Shown: positions 1 to 7,900 of the stretch, piece after piece | Layout of the letters: each line of letters starts with the position of its first letter | Position numbering within the stretch: position 1 is the first letter of the stretch | Assembly: GCA_900752065.1 (NCBI GenBank) | Contig: CAADTT010000136.1 | Span: 1-64,000, forward strand | Direction of reading: 5' to 3' | DNA: 64,000 nucleotides | From: Lachnospiraceae bacterium | Lineage (GTDB): Bacteria > Bacillota > Clostridia > Lachnospirales > Lachnospiraceae | Notes under the pieces: generated by a model | Databases searched by the model: none | The model's input: the letters and a program-made list of their open reading frames with translations, nothing else | What the model was told of the DNA's origin: nothing | Made by a program: the position numbers and the translations under genes

Positions 1-45
1 GCCTGATTGCGCCCTGCTCCATCAGGCTCGGGCTGAACGCCCTAT

Positions 46-109
46 AGAAACATACAAAAAGACAATCGCTTGCAAGTAAACTTGCGCGATTGTCTTTTTG
101 TATGTTTCT
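46..109. terminator. Long inverted repeat, probable terminator of the gene upstream of the window
   Basis: The arms 46-69 and 86-109 are perfect 24-base complements, and the loop holds a second 5-bp stem (72-76 with 81-85). The left arm is A-rich and the right arm T-rich, so a transcript entering from the left would end in a T-rich arm. A bidirectional terminator is the simplest reading. A mobile palindrome is the alternative, because a dispersed 15-base motif follows at 113-127. Confidence 0.55.
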
Positions 110-112
110 GCA

Positions 113-127
113 TGGCTAAACAGTTAC
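113..127 (+). repeat. Dispersed motif TGGCTRAACWGTTAC, copy 1
   Basis: This copy reads TGGCTAAACAGTTAC. Close relatives occur in three other intergenic regions of the window (15476-15490, 19279-19293, 32066-32080), always at the right end of a palindrome or stem. It directly follows the long inverted repeat at 46-109. Confidence 0.5.
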
Positions 128-176
128 GACATTGTCGATTTTTGTCAAATTATCGAAAAAAATACAATTGGAATTG

Positions 177-205
177 TTGAGAATGGATATTTTATGTGTT
201 ATAAT
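177..205 (+). promoter_or_regulatory. Sigma-A-type promoter of the acetogenesis operon
   Basis: The -35 TTGAGA (177-182) and -10 TATAAT (200-205) are separated by 17 bases, with TGTG just before the -10. Transcription would start near 212, about 137 bases before the first gene. No strong terminator is visible before 14570, so one long transcript to folD is likely, possibly helped by internal promoters. Confidence 0.8.
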
Positions 206-211
206 ACGGCT

Positions 212-348
212 ATATGAACAGGGAATACGTCTGTTCTATGTCAAAAAATTAACATAGTTGTAATTTTCAGGACTGCGGCAGATTACCTTTTTGCTTTGGT
301 GTTGTTCATGAATTACAAGTCGTTAATGTGTGAAAGGAGGTAGGGCCA
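212..348 (+). promoter_or_regulatory. Leader of the acetogenesis operon, possibly structured
   Basis: The 137-base leader can form a long-range 8-bp stem between 258-265 (TTGTAATT) and 311-318 (AATTACAA), enclosing a small stem-loop region. An AAAGGAGG ribosome-binding site follows at about 331. I cannot match it to a known riboswitch by eye. Because the first genes look like nickel-handling proteins, a metal-sensing leader is conceivable but unproven. Confidence 0.3.
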
Positions 349-777
349 ATGCATTTAGTAAAAGATGAGAATGGAAACTTATGTGCACACGCACACGAAC
401 ACGTACATCCACATACACATGACGGAAACCTGGAACACACTCATGTGCACAGCCACGAACATGGACATGAGCATGACCACAATCATGAACATACCCACGG
501 GACAGGCGGTTCATGCGGACAGGAAGCCTGCGGAGAATGTACGGGATGTAGTCAGGAAGACCATGCAGCTTCGAAAAACACAGCGCTGCTGACTTATATG
601 TACCAGCATAACCAGAGTCATGCGGCGGAGTTGGATCAGATTGCGGCGAAGCTTCAGCAGGAAGGCATGGAAAAGGCGGCAGAGCAGATCCGAAAGGCAG
701 TTGACGAGTTCCAGAAGGGAAATATGTATCTGAATCTGGCGCTTGCTATGGTAAAAGAAGGACAGCAGGAGGGATGA
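349..777 (+). CDS. Histidine-rich metal-binding protein at the head of the CODH/ACS operon (putative nickel chaperone)
   Basis: This 142-residue protein has 18 histidines in its first 50 residues, mostly alternating as H-x-H at 14-24 and 30-50. A four-cysteine cluster follows (C56, C61, C64, C67), then a helical, soluble-looking domain (about 72-142). There is no signal peptide, so it should be cytoplasmic. His-rich tails of this kind bind nickel in HypB, SlyD and the CODH chaperone CooJ. Here the tail is N-terminal and the helical domain is not one I recognise as CooJ. It lies three bases before cooT and upstream of cooC and acsA, so nickel storage or delivery to CODH/ACS is a reasonable inference. 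Zinc or cobalt binding is possible. Its ribosome-binding site is AAAGGAGG. Confidence 0.75.
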   Translation: MHLVKDENGNLCAHAHEHVHPHTHDGNLEHTHVHSHEHGHEHDHNHEHTHGTGGSCGQEACGECTGCSQEDHAASKNTALLTYMYQHNQSHAAELDQIAAKLQQEGMEKAAEQIRKAVDEFQKGNMYLNLALAMVKEGQQEG

Positions 778-780
778 CAG

Positions 781-972
781 ATGTGTTTAGCGACCGTATA
801 TAACAAAAATCAGGAGCCTGACAGCATTCTTTTGCAGTATGTCAGCAGGCTGGATGTAGAAGGAACAACGATCACACTGACGGATGTAATGGGTGAGACA
901 CGGATTGTAGAAGGTGTGATCAAGTCGGTAGATCTGGCAGGAAGCACCGTCGTAATTAACTGTGCGGAGTAG
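781..972 (+). CDS. cooT: CooT-family nickel-binding protein
   Basis: This 63-residue protein begins Met-Cys-Leu-Ala and is otherwise a small beta-rich domain ending VVINCAE. CooT of Rhodospirillum rubrum is a similarly small protein in which Cys2 binds one Ni(II) per dimer and which helps CODH maturation; Cys2 is present here. Its ribosome-binding site lies inside the end of the His-rich gene upstream, so the two are probably translationally coupled. The pairing with a CooC ATPase immediately downstream fits a nickel-insertion role for CODH. The alternative is a family member with a different metal preference. Confidence 0.85.
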   Translation: MCLATVYNKNQEPDSILLQYVSRLDVEGTTITLTDVMGETRIVEGVIKSVDLAGSTVVINCAE

Positions 973-1023
973 CAGTTAAAAGTAAGGATTAAGATTTAAG
1001 ATATTTGATTTAGGAGGCAGCAC

Positions 1024-1794
1024 ATGGCACACGTAATAGCAGTAGCAGGAAAAGGCGGAGTAGGAAAGACGACACTGTGTGGTCTGATGATAGATTATCT
1101 TGCAAAGAAGGGCAGAACTCCGATTCTTGCAGTAGATGCGGATGCAAATTCAAATCTGAATGAGGTTCTGGGGGTAGAGGTGGAAATGACCCTCGGCGAG
1201 ATCAGGGAGGAAGTCAGCAGGGCAGAGATGAGCAAGGAGAATCCGATTCCGGCAGGCATGACAAAGGCGGATTACATGGATTTTATGTTTGGACGCTGTC
1301 TTGCTGAGGAGGATGACTATGATCTTCTTGTCATGGGCCGGTCCCAGGGAAAAGGATGCTACTGTTTTGTAAATGGGCTTCTACAGACACAGCTTGCCCG
1401 GCTTACACCGAATTATCCTTATATCGTAGTGGATAATGAAGCGGGTATGGAGCATATCAGCCGGGGGATTCTTCCGAAGGTAGATACTTTTATTCTGGTC
1501 AGCGACTGCTCCAGAAGAGGAGTGCAGGCTGTGGGACGTATTGCGGAATTGATTAAAGAATGTGAGATGAAGCCGGACACGGTTGGTCTGATCGTAAACC
1601 GTGCGCCGAACGGTGAGCTGAATGAAGGCACAAAGGATGAGATCGAAAAGCAGGGTCTGCATCTTCTGGGAGTGATCCCACAGGATACGGATGTATATGA
1701 GTATGACTGCGATGGCAAGCCTACCGTGGAGCTGCCGGAATCATCCCCGGTCAGAAGAGCGCTGTATGAGATCCTGGACGGTCTTTTGAAGTAA
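1024..1794 (+). CDS. cooC: CooC-type ATPase, CODH nickel-insertion factor
   Basis: This 256-residue MinD/ParA-type ATPase has the deviant Walker A motif GKGGVGKT (9-16) and a C-x-C pair at C112 and C114. Those are the positions that form the dimer-bridging metal site in CooC1 of Carboxydothermus hydrogenoformans. CooC proteins use ATP-driven dimerisation to insert nickel into the C-cluster of CODH. The gene sits between cooT and acsA and has a GGAGG site (1013-1017). A second, divergent CooC copy lies at 3874-4641, so one may serve CODH and the other ACS. Confidence 0.92.
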   Translation: MAHVIAVAGKGGVGKTTLCGLMIDYLAKKGRTPILAVDADANSNLNEVLGVEVEMTLGEIREEVSRAEMSKENPIPAGMTKADYMDFMFGRCLAEEDDYDLLVMGRSQGKGCYCFVNGLLQTQLARLTPNYPYIVVDNEAGMEHISRGILPKVDTFILVSDCSRRGVQAVGRIAELIKECEMKPDTVGLIVNRAPNGELNEGTKDEIEKQGLHLLGVIPQDTDVYEYDCDGKPTVELPESSPVRRALYEILDGLLK

Positions 1795-1955
1795 ATCAGT
1801 TAATGATCCCCTTGTTTTTTCAGGGGGATTAAAAAAAATATATAAATATCCCATGGGGGCGGATGGGATAATATGCTGCAATCCGGCGGAAAGCTGGTTT
1901 TCAGCAGAAAAACCGCTCACGATTATGTAATACCCAATTTTGAAGGAGGACTAAA
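1795..1955 (+). promoter_or_regulatory. cooC-acsA spacer with two small inverted repeats
   Basis: The 161-base spacer holds a stem pairing ATCCCC with GGGGAT near 1805-1829, followed by an A tract rather than a T tract. It also holds the repeat TATCCCA (1847-1853) / TGGGATA (1864-1870). Neither is a convincing terminator in the + direction. They may be an attenuator, an mRNA processing site or an operator. The acsA ribosome-binding site GAAGGAGG lies at about 1942-1949. Confidence 0.35.
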
Positions 1956-3848
1956 ATGGGAAACTTTAAATTAACAACGGTAGAAGAATTTGAAGCGGCT
2001 ACCGCGAAGCTGCTGGAAACCGGAAAAAAGGTCGGAGCAGATGCATGGCAGTACAGAGTGGCAAACCAGACTCCGCACTGTAAATTTGGTGAGCAGGGTG
2101 TCTGCTGCAGAATTTGTACGATGGGTCCATGTCGTATTACACCAAAGGCTCCGAGAGGAATCTGCGGCTGTGACGTACACGGCATCGTAGCAAGAAATTA
2201 CCTGAAATTTACGGCTGGCGGCGCTGCTACCCATTCTGATCATGGACGTGAGATCTGCCATACGTTATATTGTGCAAAGCCAGAAGGACCTTACAAGGTA
2301 AAAGATCCTGAAAAGCTGATCCGCATCGCAAAAGAGTGGGGCGTTGAGACAGAGGGAAAAGATATCTATGATCTGGCTCACGAAGTGGCTCTGATGGGAC
2401 TGGGTGAGTACGGAAAAGTATTTGGCAACCAGAACTTCCTCAAGAGAGCGCCGGAGCATACCCAGGAGCTGTGGCAGAAGGAAGAGATCGCTCCGCGTGC
2501 CATCGACCGTGAAGTAGCTACTTCCTTACATATGACACATATGGGATGTTCTTCAAAACCGGAGGCACTGCTCAGACAGGCTCTGCGCGCAGGTCTGGCT
2601 GATGGATGGGGCGGTTCCATGGCAGGTACAGAGTTCTCAGATGTACTGTTCGGAACACCGAAACCGATCGAGACAGAGGCGAATCTGGGCGTTATGGAAA
2701 AGGACAATGTAAATATCGTTGTTCATGGACATGATCCTTCCCTTTCAGAGATGATCTGTGAATATGCGGATGATCCGGAAATGATCGCATACGCAAAATC
2801 AAAGGGAGCAAAGGGCATCACCGTATCCGGTGTCTGCTGTACATCAAACGAGGTGGCTATGCGTCGTGGCATTCCGATGGCAGGTAACTTCCTGCAGCAG
2901 GAAAACGTCGTTCTGACAGGTGCCTGCGAGGCAATCGTCGTTGACGTACAGTGTATTTTCCCGGCACTTGGACCTCTGAGCAAATGCTTCCATACAAAAT
3001 TCATCACCACATCACCGATCGCTCAGATGCCGGATTCCGATTTCATCCGCTTCAATGCTGAGACGGCAGATGAGAACGCAAAGGCAATCGTAAAGATGGC
3101 TATTGACAACTTTGTAAACAGAAAGCCGGAGCTGGTATATATTCCGGATATGAAACAAAAGGCAACCGTAGGCTATTCGGTAGAAGCAATCGTAAAGACT
3201 CTGGACGGAGTTACCAACTCTCAGGTGGATGAGACAGGTACGACAAAGCCGCTGATTGAGTGCATCACCTCCGGTGTTATTCGTGGTGCGGTAGCTATGG
3301 TTGGATGTAACAACCCGAAGGTAAGACCTGACACTGCTCATATCGAGCTGATGAAGAAGCTGATCGCAAACGATATCATCGTTGTTGCTTCCGGATGTTC
3401 CGCACAGGCTGCTGCAAAAGCAGGTCTGATGGACAAACAGGCAAGAGAACTTTGCGGTGCAGGCCTGAAGCGTGTGTGCGAACTTGCTGACATTCCTCCG
3501 GTACTGCATATGGGTTCCTGCGTGGATATTTCCCGTATGATGATCCTTGTAGCAGAGCTTTCCAAGGATTCCGGACTGAATATTTCACAGCTTCCGGTCG
3601 TAGGATGCGCGCCTGAATGGATGTCTGAGAAGGCAGTATCCATCGGTAACTATGTAGTAGCGACAGGTCTGGATACTTTCCTGGGCGTAGAGCCGTATGT
3701 ATCCGGTTCCACAGAGGTAGCCGGACTGCTGACAGGCGGTATCAGAGACTGGGTAGAAGCTGCTTACACCGTTGAGAAGGATATTGATAAATTAGGTGAT
3801 GCCATGATCGCAAGAATCGAAGAAAAGAGAGCGGCATTAGGCATCTGA
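1956..3848 (+). CDS. acsA: Anaerobic carbon-monoxide dehydrogenase catalytic subunit
   Basis: This 630-residue Ni-Fe-S enzyme interconverts CO and CO2 and, in complex with ACS, supplies CO for acetyl-CoA synthesis. Cysteines C42 and C50 match the D-cluster bridging the dimer, and C51, C54, C59 and the C70-x-C72 region match the B-cluster. H257-G-H259 and C294/C295 lie where C-cluster ligands are expected, and further Cys-containing motifs follow in the C-terminal half. The length matches family members of 620-670 residues. Lying between two CooC ATPases and just upstream of acsB, it is the CODH of the bifunctional complex rather than a stand-alone CooS. Confidence 0.97.
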   Translation: MGNFKLTTVEEFEAATAKLLETGKKVGADAWQYRVANQTPHCKFGEQGVCCRICTMGPCRITPKAPRGICGCDVHGIVARNYLKFTAGGAATHSDHGREICHTLYCAKPEGPYKVKDPEKLIRIAKEWGVETEGKDIYDLAHEVALMGLGEYGKVFGNQNFLKRAPEHTQELWQKEEIAPRAIDREVATSLHMTHMGCSSKPEALLRQALRAGLADGWGGSMAGTEFSDVLFGTPKPIETEANLGVMEKDNVNIVVHGHDPSLSEMICEYADDPEMIAYAKSKGAKGITVSGVCCTSNEVAMRRGIPMAGNFLQQENVVLTGACEAIVVDVQCIFPALGPLSKCFHTKFITTSPIAQMPDSDFIRFNAETADENAKAIVKMAIDNFVNRKPELVYIPDMKQKATVGYSVEAIVKTLDGVTNSQVDETGTTKPLIECITSGVIRGAVAMVGCNNPKVRPDTAHIELMKKLIANDIIVVASGCSAQAAAKAGLMDKQARELCGAGLKRVCELADIPPVLHMGSCVDISRMMILVAELSKDSGLNISQLPVVGCAPEWMSEKAVSIGNYVVATGLDTFLGVEPYVSGSTEVAGLLTGGIRDWVEAAYTVEKDIDKLGDAMIARIEEKRAALGI

Positions 3849-3873
3849 TAAAGTCAGAAAAGGATGAAACACT

Positions 3874-4641
3874 ATGAAAATTGCAGTAACCGGAAAGGGC
3901 GGCGTGGGAAAGACCACCTTTGCCGCCACACTTGCAAGGTTGTACGCTGAGGAAGGAAAGAATGTCCTCGCGGCGGACGTAGACCCGGATGCAAATTTAG
4001 GTCTGGCACTTGGATTCCCGGAGGAATTGCTGGATTCTATCGTGCCGATCACGAAGATGCGTAAGCTGGTGCAGGAGCGCACCGGAGCGAACGATGACAA
4101 CAAGTTTTATAAGATCAATCCAAAGGTCGATGATATTCCCGACACCTATTCCAAGACATGCAACGGTGTAAAGCTGCTGGTGCTCGGAACGGTGGACACA
4201 GCCGGAAGCGGCTGCGTGTGTCCGGAACATGTGATGCTGAAGCGGATCATCAATCATCTGGTGCTTCGCAGCAATGATGTGGTGATTCTGGATATGGAAG
4301 CGGGGCTGGAGCATCTGGGCCGGGGAACTACGGCAGGGATGGATCAGTTTGTAGTAGTCGTAGAGCCGGGAGCCAGAAGTGTCCAGACATATAAAAATGT
4401 AAAGAGACTGGCAGAAGGGCTGGGAGTCGCGCAGGTACGCGTCGTGGCGAACAAAGTCCGGAATGAGAAAGATGAAGAGTTTATCCGGTCCAAGATTCCG
4501 GAAGAAGACCTTTTAGGATTCATCCATTACAATGAAGATGTCATTGACGCAGATCGCCAGGGAAAATCCCCGTTTGACTTCAGCGAGCAAGCCGTCAGTG
4601 AGATTATAAAAATAAAAGAGAAAATAGATAAAACCAAATAG
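3874..4641 (+). CDS. acsF: Second CooC/AcsF-type ATPase, likely nickel insertion into CODH/ACS
   Basis: This 255-residue deviant Walker A ATPase (GKGGVGKT, 7-14) has a C-x-C motif at C114 and C116, equivalent to the metal-binding pair of CooC1. It starts 25 bases after acsA and ends shortly before acsB. In Moorella, AcsF is an accessory ATPase of this family encoded beside CODH/ACS. The symbol is assigned by position and family; without a tree I cannot say which of the two copies here acts on the ACS A-cluster. Confidence 0.85.
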   Translation: MKIAVTGKGGVGKTTFAATLARLYAEEGKNVLAADVDPDANLGLALGFPEELLDSIVPITKMRKLVQERTGANDDNKFYKINPKVDDIPDTYSKTCNGVKLLVLGTVDTAGSGCVCPEHVMLKRIINHLVLRSNDVVILDMEAGLEHLGRGTTAGMDQFVVVVEPGARSVQTYKNVKRLAEGLGVAQVRVVANKVRNEKDEEFIRSKIPEEDLLGFIHYNEDVIDADRQGKSPFDFSEQAVSEIIKIKEKIDKTK

Positions 4642-4660
4642 CTGATTGGAGGTATTAGCA

Positions 4661-6784
4661 GTGACATTATTTGATGTTGTATTTAGTGGAAATGATGCCG
4701 TATACGGCCTGACAGAGGGAGCGATCAATGACGCCATCGCAAAACACGGCGAGGATAAAGCAATCGCTTTCCCGGATACTGCATACAGTCTGCCTTGTTA
4801 TTACGGGGTAACAGGCACGAAAGTTGCAACTCTTGGAGAACTGAAGAACGCTCTTGGCGTAGTAAAAACACTGATGACAAGAGATCAGAAATTAAATGAC
4901 GCTTTTATGTCAGGTATCGCTACCGCTCTGTGTGCAGAGTTTATCGAGGTCCTGAAATACATGGACGGCGCTGTACCATATGAGGCTCCGTGCTACGGAC
5001 ATCTGGGAGATGCAGTGATCCGTGAGCTGGGCGTACCCCTTGTTACTGGAGATATCCCGGGCGTGGCAGTTATCCTCGGCGCAGCTCCTACCGCTCAGGA
5101 GGGTGTGGATCTTGTAAAGAGCTATCAGGCACAGGGTATCCTGGTTACGCTGGTAGGCGGTATCATTGACCAGTGTGAAGAGCTTGGTTACAAGACAGGT
5201 GCAAACGTTCGTGTGATTCCTCTTGGAAAAGACGTTACCAGCGTGATCCATGTCGTATCTGTGGCAGTCAGAGCGGCTTTGATCTTCGGTAATATCACAC
5301 CGGGAGATGCAGCAGGCTTGATGAAATACACGATGGAACGTGTTCCGGCATTTGTTAATGCATTTGCACCGCTGAATGAAGTGATCGTAGCATGTGGAGC
5401 AGGAGCAATCGCACTTGGCTTCCCGGTTATCACAAACGAGGAGACCTTCCGTGTTCCGAAGAGCCTGATCGTTCAGAAGGATGTTTCCAAATTCAACGCA
5501 ACTTCTCTTGAGGCAAGAGACATTAAGATCAAGATCACACACATCGACATTCCGGTAGCATTCGCATCTGCTTTCGAAGGCGAGATCATCCGCCGCGGCG
5601 ATATGCAGGTAGAGTTTGACGGTTCCAGAGTAGACTGCTGTGAGCTGGTACATGCAAAAGAAGCAAGCGAGATCGAGGATCACAAGATCGAGCTGATCGG
5701 ACCGGATGTGGATGAGATGCCGGTAGGAAGCAAACAGAGCATCGCTTATGTGGTAGAGGTAGCAGGAAAGAACATGCAGGCAGACTTCGAGCCGGTATTC
5801 GAGCGTAAGTTCCACTCCTATCTGAACTGTATCGAGGGTATCATGCATACAGGACAGCGTGACATGATCCGTATCCGTATCAGCAAGGATGCATTCGCAG
5901 CAGGTTTCCGTGCAAAACACATCGGTGAGGTTCTGTACGCAAAGGTTAAGAGTGAGTTCGCAGCCGTAGTAGATAAATGTCAGGTTAAGATTTACACAGA
6001 TCCGGCAGAGTGTACAAGAATCCGTCATGAGGTGGCTATGCCGATGTTTGATAAGCGTGATGAGAGACTTATGACGCTGACAGATGAAGGTGTGGATGTA
6101 TACTATAGCTGTATTATGTGTCAGGCATTCTCTCCGTCTCATGTATGTGTGGTTACACCTGAGAGACTTGGACTTTGCGGAGCCGTTTCATGGCTGGATG
6201 CGAAAGCAACCCATCAGCTTGATCCGGAAGGACCGTGCCAGGTCATCACGAAAGAAAAGGTTATTGATGAGAGAATCGGTGAGTATGAGGATGTCAATGA
6301 TGCAGTTCGCAAGTTCTCCCAGGGAGCGTTGGATGATGTATCTCTGTACTCCATTATTGAGAAGCCGATGACCTCCTGCGGATGTTTCGAGTGTATCTGC
6401 GGTATCGAGCCTTTATCAAACGGCGTATGTATCGCAAACCGTGAGTATGCAGGTATGACTCCGATCGGTATGACATTCCCTGAGCTGGCTTCCATGACAG
6501 GCGGCGGCGTTCAGACACCGGGCTTCATGGGACACGGCAAACACTTCATCGCTTCCAAGAAGTTCATGAAGGCAGAGGGCGGCGTTGCCAGAATCGTATG
6601 GATGCCGAAGGATCTGAAAGAGCAGGTTGCGGAGAGACTGAACGCTACAGCAAAAGATCTTTATGGAATTGATAATTTCGTGGATATGATCGGTGATGAG
6701 ACGGTTGCGGAAGATCCGGAGACATTGCTGGCATTCCTCGAGGAAAAAGGACATCCGGCGCTGACTATGGAGCCGATGATGTAA
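4661..6784 (+). CDS. acsB: Acetyl-CoA synthase, CODH/ACS complex beta subunit
   Basis: This 707-residue protein is the A-cluster enzyme that joins CO, a corrinoid-bound methyl group and CoA. C484, C487, C496 and C506 have exactly the spacing of the [4Fe-4S] ligands of Moorella ACS (506, 509, 518, 528). C573-G574-C575 matches its Cys-Gly-Cys distal-nickel site (595-597). I chose the GTG at 4661 because GGAGGT lies seven bases before it (4648-4653); the in-frame TTG at 4646 would overlap that site. The ORF continues the acsA-acsF operon with a 19-base gap. Confidence 0.97.
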   Translation: MTLFDVVFSGNDAVYGLTEGAINDAIAKHGEDKAIAFPDTAYSLPCYYGVTGTKVATLGELKNALGVVKTLMTRDQKLNDAFMSGIATALCAEFIEVLKYMDGAVPYEAPCYGHLGDAVIRELGVPLVTGDIPGVAVILGAAPTAQEGVDLVKSYQAQGILVTLVGGIIDQCEELGYKTGANVRVIPLGKDVTSVIHVVSVAVRAALIFGNITPGDAAGLMKYTMERVPAFVNAFAPLNEVIVACGAGAIALGFPVITNEETFRVPKSLIVQKDVSKFNATSLEARDIKIKITHIDIPVAFASAFEGEIIRRGDMQVEFDGSRVDCCELVHAKEASEIEDHKIELIGPDVDEMPVGSKQSIAYVVEVAGKNMQADFEPVFERKFHSYLNCIEGIMHTGQRDMIRIRISKDAFAAGFRAKHIGEVLYAKVKSEFAAVVDKCQVKIYTDPAECTRIRHEVAMPMFDKRDERLMTLTDEGVDVYYSCIMCQAFSPSHVCVVTPERLGLCGAVSWLDAKATHQLDPEGPCQVITKEKVIDERIGEYEDVNDAVRKFSQGALDDVSLYSIIEKPMTSCGCFECICGIEPLSNGVCIANREYAGMTPIGMTFPELASMTGGGVQTPGFMGHGKHFIASKKFMKAEGGVARIVWMPKDLKEQVAERLNATAKDLYGIDNFVDMIGDETVAEDPETLLAFLEEKGHPALTMEPMM

Positions 6785-6846
6785 GAAAATTTTGTATTTT
6801 TTTTCATACATAACCGAAAAATTCCCCTATACCCAGGGCGTTTTCG

Positions 6847-6907
6847 TTGATTTTTACTGACAACTGTTGTAGAATAATTTTATTCTTAGAGTTATTCTAC
6901 GACAGTT
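6847..6907 (+). promoter_or_regulatory. Candidate internal promoter overlapped by a 16-base palindrome, upstream of acsD
   Basis: A possible promoter TTGATT (6847-6852), 17 bases, TAGAAT (6870-6875) overlaps an inverted repeat with arms 6862-6877 and 6892-6907. The arms match at 15 of 16 positions. The left arm covers the -10 element, as a repressor operator would. The same sequence could instead fold as an mRNA-stabilising hairpin between acsB and acsD. No known regulator binding site is recognised. Confidence 0.4.
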
Positions 6908-6931
6908 AGAGATGAAGGAGGATGTTTAGAA

Positions 6932-7873
6932 ATGCCATTTACAGCAAAATCAGGAAAGTTCAATGCCAGTATTAACACAGTTGAAATTGGCACCGGCGAC
7001 AAAGCAATCAAAATCGGCGGTGAGAATGTATTACCCTTATATTCTTTTGATGCACCGATTGAGAATGCACCGAAGGTAGGTATCGAGATCACAGATTTTG
7101 GTATGGAAAATGAACTGGACTGCATTAAAAAGTATTATGAAGGCTGCGAGACGCTTGCAGACATTGCAAAGAAGGCAGCTTCTTTTGAAGGTGTAGACTT
7201 TTTATGCTTCCGTATGGAAGGCGGAGATCCAAACGGAGCAAACAAATCCACAGAAGAGCTGATCGAGGCGCTGAAGGCTGTCGCTGAAGTTGTCGATCTT
7301 CCAATCGCAGTAGCAGGATGCAAGAACGCTGAGAAGGACGCGGAGCTTCTTTCAAAGGCAGCAGAGGCACTGGACGGCAGAAACGCTATGTTCCTGTCCG
7401 CAAAGGAAGAAAACTACAAGACAGTCGGTGCGGCAGCGGGTCTTGCTTACAAACAGATCGTAGGCGCTGAGTCTTCTGTTGATATCAATCTTGCAAAACA
7501 GTTAAACGTACTGATGAGCCAGCTTGGTGTAAACAATAAGAGTGTTGTTATGAACGTAGGTACTGCAACAGCAGGATACGGATTCGAGTATGTGGTTTCC
7601 ACGATGGATCGTGTAAAGGCTGCTGCATTATCTCAGAATGATGTAAACCTGCAGATGCCAATCGTAACTCCTGTAGCATCAGAGACATGGGGTGTAAAGG
7701 AGTCTGTTTCTTCTGAAGCAGATGTTCCGGAATGGGGAGATCAGGAAGCGCGCGGAATTGACATGGAAGTAGAGACTGCTATGGCTGATATCGCAGCAGG
7801 ATCCAACGCAGTTATCCTGAAACACCCGACATCTATCGCAACCATTTCAAACCTGATGAAAGAATTAGTATAA
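6932..7873 (+). CDS. acsD: Corrinoid iron-sulfur protein small subunit
   Basis: This 313-residue protein pairs with AcsC to form the corrinoid iron-sulfur protein, which carries the methyl group from methyltetrahydrofolate to ACS. It has the TIM-barrel-like make-up of the CdhD/AcsD family and the usual length (about 310-320). It lacks the cysteine cluster found in AcsC, as expected for the small subunit. It is preceded by GAAGGAGG and lies 27 bases before acsC. The order acsD-acsC-acsE is shared with other acetogens. Confidence 0.95.
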   Translation: MPFTAKSGKFNASINTVEIGTGDKAIKIGGENVLPLYSFDAPIENAPKVGIEITDFGMENELDCIKKYYEGCETLADIAKKAASFEGVDFLCFRMEGGDPNGANKSTEELIEALKAVAEVVDLPIAVAGCKNAEKDAELLSKAAEALDGRNAMFLSAKEENYKTVGAAAGLAYKQIVGAESSVDINLAKQLNVLMSQLGVNNKSVVMNVGTATAGYGFEYVVSTMDRVKAAALSQNDVNLQMPIVTPVASETWGVKESVSSEADVPEWGDQEARGIDMEVETAMADIAAGSNAVILKHPTSIATISNLMKELV

Positions 7874-7900
7874 CTGCTGCTTAAAGGAGGATTATGAATT

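Noticed and set aside
365..592. CRISPR-like or tandem repeat in the 5' part of the His-rich gene
   Set aside because: The alternating CAC/CAT pattern is explained by H-x-H codons in a gene with a good ribosome-binding site; there are no spacers.
4910..6142. Long open frame on the minus strand inside acsB (about 410 codons)
   Set aside because: It lies fully inside a certain gene, has a Cys/His/Arg-rich composition typical of an antisense shadow and resembles no protein family.
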